A program made the translations under genes and the position numbers. The notes under the pieces were generated by a model. That model was not told the DNA's origin. It did no database searches and saw only the letters and a list, made by a program, of their open reading frames with translations. A stretch of 16,695 bases of DNA from Rhodospirillaceae bacterium UBA6219 (GTDB lineage Bacteria; Pseudomonadota; Alphaproteobacteria; Rhodospirillales; Magnetospirillaceae). Positions 12,217 to 16,695 of this stretch are shown here, in pieces. How positions within the stretch are numbered: the stretch's first letter is position 1; every line of letters begins with the position of its first letter. The DNA is taken from NCBI GenBank assembly GCA_002435715.1, contig DISD01000066.1, positions 1 through 16,695 on the forward strand, read 5' to 3'.

Positions 12217-13629
12217 CTAGCTGCGTCCGCCGCCCAGAACCTTGTACAAGGTCACCAGATTGGACAGACGCGACACCTGGACGCTGACCAGGTCCTGTTG
12301 CGCCGAATACAGCGAACGCTGCGAATCCAGCACCGTCAGATACGAATCAATGCCGCGCTCGTAACGGGCCTGGGACAGCCGGGTGCTGGTGGCGGCGGCG
12401 TTGACCAGGGATTGCTGGGCGTTCATCTGGTCGGTCAGGGTGCCTTTGGCGGCCAGGGAATCGGACACTTCGCGGAACGCCGTCTGGATGGCCTTTTCGT
12501 ATTGGGCGACGGCGATGTCGCGACTGGCCTTGGCGCTGTCCAGACCCGCTTGGTTGGCGCCCATGTCGAAGATGGGCATGGAAATGCCGGGGCCGAACGA
12601 CCACGCCCCCGACCCGGGACCGAACAGGCTGGCCAAATTGGTGCTGGCATAGCCCAAGGACCCGGTCAGCGAGATGGTGGGAAAGAACGCCGCCCGCGCC
12701 GCGCCGATATTGGCGTTGGCCGCCAGCAGGGAATGCTCGGCCCCGGCGATGTCGGGACGACGCAGCAGCACCGAGGACGGCAGGCCCACCGGAAGATCCT
12801 CGACCAAGGTCATCTTGTCCAGTTCACCCGCCATCTGTTGCTCGGTGACGGGGGTGCCCACCAGAAGCGTCAGGGTGTTCTTGTCCTGGTCGACCAGACG
12901 CAGATACTTGGCCTGGTTGACGCGGGCGGTTTCCACCGCGGTGCGGGCCTGGGCCAGATCCAGTTCAGACGAGATGCCGCGATCGAAACTGGCTTGCACC
13001 AGTTCCAGCGACTTGACCCGGGTGGCCAGGGTTTCCTGGGTCAGGGCCAGCAGCTTGCGGTCGCCCAGCAGCGTCAGATAGGCATTGGCCACTTCGGCGA
13101 TCAATGCGATGCGGGTGGTGTCACGGGCCTGCTCGGTGGCCAGGTACTTTTCCAGCGCCTGGGCTTCCAGGCTGCGCAAGCGGCCGAACAGATCGATCTC
13201 GAAGGATGTGGACAGATTGGCGGTCACCGTGCGTCCGGTCGACGCTGCCCGCGGTGTCGAGGTCGAGGCGTTGCGAGAGGTCCGCTTGACCGTTTCCGCC
13301 GCGTTGGCGTCCAAGGTGGGGAACAGGTCGGCTTCACTGATGCGATAGCTGGCCCGCGCCACCTCGATGTTCAGCGCCGCCACCCTGAGGTCGCGGTTGT
13401 TGTCCAACGCGGTTTGGATCAACCCCTGCAGAATCGGGTCGGGGAAGAATGCCTGCCATTGGGTGTCGCCCCACAGCACCTGGCCGTCCTTGGCGTCGGC
13501 GACCTTGCCGCTGGCCGGGCCGGTGGCCCAATCCTGGGGCACCGGCATGTCGGGGCGCTGATAATCGGGGATCAGCGAGCAGCCGGACAACAGAGCCGCC
13601 GCGCAGGTCATCAGGATGATCTTGTTCAT
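12217..13629 (-). CDS. RND efflux outer-membrane lipoprotein (NodT/OprM family)
   Basis: This TolC-like channel carries substrates of an RND pump across the outer membrane. The 470-residue product starts MNKIILMTCAAALLSGC, a lipoprotein signal with lipobox LSGC and lipidated Cys17, followed by SLIPDYQRPDMPVPQDW, typical of OprM/NodT proteins. Two outer-membrane efflux repeats follow, about 60-250 and 275-460. They include FEIDLFGRLRSLEAQALE (about 143-160), the LLRRPDIAGAEHSLLAANANIGAARAAFFPTISLTGS region in segments, and YERGIDSYLTVLDSQRSLYSAQQDLV near the end. AAGGAAA 8 bases before the ATG supports the start. It follows the pump gene by 94 bases, a gap filled by a repeat. The substrate is unknown. 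Confidence 0.95.
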   Translation of the reverse strand: MNKIILMTCAAALLSGCSLIPDYQRPDMPVPQDWATGPASGKVADAKDGQVLWGDTQWQAFFPDPILQGLIQTALDNNRDLRVAALNIEVARASYRISEADLFPTLDANAAETVKRTSRNASTSTPRAASTGRTVTANLSTSFEIDLFGRLRSLEAQALEKYLATEQARDTTRIALIAEVANAYLTLLGDRKLLALTQETLATRVKSLELVQASFDRGISSELDLAQARTAVETARVNQAKYLRLVDQDKNTLTLLVGTPVTEQQMAGELDKMTLVEDLPVGLPSSVLLRRPDIAGAEHSLLAANANIGAARAAFFPTISLTGSLGYASTNLASLFGPGSGAWSFGPGISMPIFDMGANQAGLDSAKASRDIAVAQYEKAIQTAFREVSDSLAAKGTLTDQMNAQQSLVNAAATSTRLSQARYERGIDSYLTVLDSQRSLYSAQQDLVSVQVSRLSNLVTLYKVLGGGRS

Positions 13630-13654
13630 AATCAGCGTTTCCTTAGAGCATTTT

Positions 13655-13712
13655 CACGCGCAGCGTGGATATGCGATGAGCCCGAGCGGCGATTGAGCAG
13701 CCCGGCACGGGC
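13655..13712. repeat. Dispersed repeat, copy B, between pump and outer-membrane genes
   Basis: CACGC-GCA-GCGTG (13655-13667) is one hairpin. The segment 13673-13712 is the second copy of the repeat at 5027-5067: CGGCGATTGAGC followed by the GCCCGGCACGGGC hairpin (13700-13712). The adjacent TTAGAGCATTTTCACG resembles the TAGAACTGTTTCCG arm at 5081, suggesting a two-module element, but in the other order. It fills most of the intergenic gap within the efflux operon. Confidence 0.6.
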
Positions 13713-13723
13713 ACTTTTAAAAA

Positions 13724-16695
13724 TCAATGGGCCGGACGCGGGGTTTCAGAGTGCTTGGGGGCGTCATGCAGCGACGGACGCTTGGGCGGACGGCCGAAGC
13801 GGCGCATCACCACCACATAGAAGACCGGCACGAAGAACACCGCCAGGATGGTGGCGCTGATCATGCCGCCCATGACGCCGATGCCGATGGCGTTCTGCGC
13901 CCCCGACCCCGCACCCTTGGCCATGGCCAGCGGCAGCACGCCCAGCACGAAGGCCAAGGAGGTCATCAGGATCGGGCGCAGACGCTGATGCGCCGCCTCG
14001 ATCACCGCGCCGCCATAGGAGCGGCCGCGTTCGTGCAGTTCCTTGGCGAATTCGACGATCAGGATGGCGTTCTTCGCCGCCAGACCGATGGTGGTCAACA
14101 GACCCACCTGGAAATAGACGTCGTTGGGCAGGCCACGCAGATAGACGGCGGTCACCGCGCCCAAGACACCCAACGGCACCACCAGCATCACCGAGAACGG
14201 GATCGACCAGCTTTCATAAAGGGCGGCCAGACACAGGAACACCACCAGCACCGAAAGCGCGTAAAGGGCGGGGGCCTGCGAGCCGGCGGCCCGTTCCTCG
14301 TAAGACAGGCCCGACCAGGAATAGCCGATGCCGGTGGGCAATTGGCTGGCCAGACCTTCCATGATCTTCATGGCCTCGCCCGAGGAATGACCCGGAGCCG
14401 GGGCCCCCATGATCTGGCGCGACGGCAGGCCGTTATAGCGTTCCAATTGCGGCGAGGCGAAGCTCCAGCGGGTCGAGATGAAGGTGGAGAACGGCACCAT
14501 GTCGCCGCTTTTGTTGCGGACTTCCCAACGGTACAGATCCTCGGGCTGCATGCGATAGGGCGCGTCGGCCTGGAGGAACACCTTCTTGACCCGGCCGCTA
14601 TCCATGAAGTCGTTCACATAGGACGAGCCCCAGGCGGCGGACAACGTGGTGTTGACGTCCGACAGCGACAGACCCAAGGCGGTGGCCTTCTCGCGGTCGA
14701 CGGTGACGCGGAAGTCGGGGGTGTCTTCCAGGCCGTTGGGACGCACCGCCATCAGGGACGGGTTCTTGGCGGCCATGCCCAGCAATTGGTTGCGCGCCGC
14801 CATCAGCTTTTCATGACCCAATCCGGCACGGTCCTGCAGTTGCAGGTCGAAGCCGGTGGCGTTGCCCAGTTCCAGCACCGCCGGCGGCGTAAAGGCGAAG
14901 ACCATGGCGTCCTTGACCTTGGACAGCGCCCCCATGGCGCGCCGCGCCACCAAGCCGACCTTTTGGTCGGGATTGGTGCGCTCGCTCCAATCCTTCATGC
15001 GCACGAAGGCCATGCCGGAATTCTGGCCGCGACCGGCGAAGTTGAAGCCGGCGACGGTGAAGATGGACGACACGTTGTCCTTTTCGACACCCAGGAAATA
15101 TTCCTCGGCTTTCTTCAGGGCTTCGATGGTGCGTTCCTGGGTGGCGCCGGCGGGCGTCGCCACCTGGACGAACATGATGCCCTGGTCCTCGTCGGGCAGG
15201 AACGACGAAGGCAGGCGGGTGAACAGGAAAGCCAAGGCCCCCAGCAGCACCGCGTAAACCAGCAGCATGCGTCCCGACCGGTTCAATACCGTGCGCAACG
15301 ACCAGCGATAGGTCCGGCGGCTTTTTTCGAAGCTGCGGTTGAACCAGCCGAAGAAGCCCTTGGTTTCCCAAGCATGGCCGCGTTCCACCGGTTTCAGGAT
15401 GGTGGCGCACAAAGCCGGGGTCAGCACCAGGGCGACCACCACCGACAGCACCATGGCCGACACCAGGGTCAGCGAGAACTGGCGATAGATGGCGCCGGTC
15501 GAACCTTGGAAGAAGGCCATGGGCACGAACACCGCCGATAGCACCAAGGCGATACCGACCAGGGCGCCGGTGATCTGTCCCATGGATTTGCGGGTGGCTT
15601 CGCGCGGTGGCAATCCCTCTTCGCTCATGACGCGTTCGACGTTTTCCACCACCACGATGGCGTCGTCCACCAACAGGCCGATGGCCAGCACCATGGCGAA
15701 CATGGTCAGCGTGTTGATGGTGAAACCGAACGCCGCCAGCACCCCGAAGGTACCCAGCAACACCACCGGCACCGCGATGGTGGGGATCAAGGTGGCGCGG
15801 AAGTTCTGCAAGAACAGGTACATGACCAGGAAGACCAGGACGATGGCTTCCACCAGGGTCTTGACCACTTCCTCGATGGACAGCCGCACGAAGGGGGTGG
15901 TGTCATAGGGGAACACCGCCTCGACCCCTTGCGGGAAGAATTGCTTCAGTTCGGCGAAACGGGCGCGGACGCGGTCGGCGGTTTCCAGGGCGTTGGCGCC
16001 GGTGGCCAGCTTGATGGCCAAGGCGGCGGCCGGCTGGCCGTTATAGCGGGCCAGGGTCTGATAGCTTTCCGAGCCGATCTCGATACGGGAAACGTCCTTC
16101 AGCCGCACCTGGCTGCCGTCGGCGTTGACCCGCAACAAGATGTCGCCGAATTGTTCGGGGGTTTGCAGTCGGCTTTGGGCGTTGATGGTGGCCTGCAATT
16201 GCTGGCCGGGCACCGCCGGCGCCCCACCGATCTGACCGGCCGAAACCTCGGCGTTCTGCGCTTTGATGGCCGCCGTGACGTCGGTCACCGCCAGCTTGTA
16301 GCTGACCAGCTTGTCGGGGTTCAGCCAGATGCGCATGGCATGTTGGGCGCCGAACACGGTGACTTCGCCGACGCCGTTCAGACGCGAGACGTCGTCCTGG
16401 ACGTTGGAAATCAGGTAATCGGCCATGTCGGGGCCGGTGAAGCGGCCATCGGTGGACACCAGGCCGACCACCATCAGGAAGTTCTTGGTCGCCTTGGCCA
16501 CCTTGACGCCCTGTTGCTGAACTTCTTGCGGCAGCAGCGGCATGGCCAACTGCAGTTTGTTCTGCACCTGCACCTGGGCGATGGCCGGGTCGGTGTCGGC
16601 GGAGAAGGTGAGCGTGGTCGAGGCGTTGCCGTAGGCGTCGCTGGTCGACTGCATGTACAGCAGGCCGTCGAGGCCGGTGAGCTTCTGCTCGATGA
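13724..16695 (-). CDS. AcrB/MexB-type RND (HAE1) multidrug efflux pump, N-terminus beyond window
   Basis: The visible 989 residues lack only about the first 65 of a roughly 1050-residue pump. No start is visible: the frame stays open to the window edge, and the edge peptide IEQKLTGLDGLLYM aligns with residues in the 60s-80s of E. coli AcrB. QVQVQNKLQLAMPLLPQEV and GVKVAK continue that match. Proton-relay residues are present: the Asp-Asp pair in LLVDDAIVVVENVERVM (codons at 15662-15667) and Lys in GLAAKNAILIVEFAKEL (14072-14074). RLRPILMTSLAFVLGVLPL is the conserved late segment. It is an inner-membrane drug/proton antiporter of 12 helices working with a periplasmic adaptor, probably encoded upstream outside the window, and the adjacent outer-membrane lipoprotein. 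Drug specificity cannot be read from sequence. Confidence 0.96.
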   Translation of the reverse strand, partial: IEQKLTGLDGLLYMQSTSDAYGNASTTLTFSADTDPAIAQVQVQNKLQLAMPLLPQEVQQQGVKVAKATKNFLMVVGLVSTDGRFTGPDMADYLISNVQDDVSRLNGVGEVTVFGAQHAMRIWLNPDKLVSYKLAVTDVTAAIKAQNAEVSAGQIGGAPAVPGQQLQATINAQSRLQTPEQFGDILLRVNADGSQVRLKDVSRIEIGSESYQTLARYNGQPAAALAIKLATGANALETADRVRARFAELKQFFPQGVEAVFPYDTTPFVRLSIEEVVKTLVEAIVLVFLVMYLFLQNFRATLIPTIAVPVVLLGTFGVLAAFGFTINTLTMFAMVLAIGLLVDDAIVVVENVERVMSEEGLPPREATRKSMGQITGALVGIALVLSAVFVPMAFFQGSTGAIYRQFSLTLVSAMVLSVVVALVLTPALCATILKPVERGHAWETKGFFGWFNRSFEKSRRTYRWSLRTVLNRSGRMLLVYAVLLGALAFLFTRLPSSFLPDEDQGIMFVQVATPAGATQERTIEALKKAEEYFLGVEKDNVSSIFTVAGFNFAGRGQNSGMAFVRMKDWSERTNPDQKVGLVARRAMGALSKVKDAMVFAFTPPAVLELGNATGFDLQLQDRAGLGHEKLMAARNQLLGMAAKNPSLMAVRPNGLEDTPDFRVTVDREKATALGLSLSDVNTTLSAAWGSSYVNDFMDSGRVKKVFLQADAPYRMQPEDLYRWEVRNKSGDMVPFSTFISTRWSFASPQLERYNGLPSRQIMGAPAPGHSSGEAMKIMEGLASQLPTGIGYSWSGLSYEERAAGSQAPALYALSVLVVFLCLAALYESWSIPFSVMLVVPLGVLGAVTAVYLRGLPNDVYFQVGLLTTIGLAAKNAILIVEFAKELHERGRSYGGAVIEAAHQRLRPILMTSLAFVLGVLPLAMAKGAGSGAQNAIGIGVMGGMISATILAVFFVPVFYVVVMRRFGRPPKRPSLHDAPKHSETPRPAH

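Noticed and set aside
13727..15541. A 604-codon open frame on the plus strand opposite the RND pump
   Set aside because: It is rich in His, Gln, Gly and Arg with no recognisable domain, and the opposite strand encodes a clear AcrB homolog.

Overview
The window is a dense, GC-rich stretch of a bacterial chromosome carrying mostly housekeeping genes. Several things point to an alphaproteobacterium, probably a Magnetospirillum-like member of the Rhodospirillales: a SAM-II riboswitch in front of metZ, a metZ-apaG pair, a divergent FabI, a DUF2336 protein, a succinylase-type dapD-dapE pair, and short palindromic intergenic repeats. The lineage is inferred from family knowledge and was not computed.

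Left part (1-1536): the last 39 codons of leuD are followed by leuB (leucine biosynthesis). The gap between them is filled by a large, imperfect inverted repeat built from 8-nt CACAGAGG-like units. leuB ends in a strong terminator and faces folE across a block of palindromes.

Methionine/folate operon (minus strand, 1537-4031): a well-formed promoter begins transcription almost exactly at the first base of a SAM-II riboswitch, followed by metZ, apaG and folE. S-adenosylmethionine therefore probably controls the sulfhydrylation step of methionine synthesis and, through co-transcription, GTP cyclohydrolase I as well. fabI is transcribed divergently from the same gap and has its own terminator.

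Signalling pair (minus strand, 5112-8057): a PAS-PAS-GAF-GGDEF diguanylate cyclase with intact active and inhibitory sites is followed after 3 bases by a DUF2336 protein with LRV/HEAT-like repeats. The DUF2336 stop codon lies inside a perfect 16-bp-arm hairpin.

Lysine operon (plus strand, 8171-12157): a HAD-family nucleotidase, then dapD, dapE (TTG start overlapping the dapD stop), an unrecognised five-helix membrane protein (GTG start overlapping the dapE stop) and a SAM-dependent O-methyltransferase. A good promoter for dapD overlaps the end of the HAD gene.

Right part (minus strand, 12217-16695): an AcrB/MexB-type RND efflux pump, cut by the window edge, lies upstream of its OprM/NodT-type outer-membrane lipoprotein. 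The gap between them holds a second copy of a 40-bp repeat also present at 5027-5067. I see no CRISPR, tRNA, rRNA, phage or transposase gene. The most noteworthy signals are the SAM-II-controlled metZ-apaG-folE operon, the leuD-leuB inverted repeat, the dispersed repeat pair, the GGDEF-DUF2336 pair and the unknown membrane protein in the dap operon.
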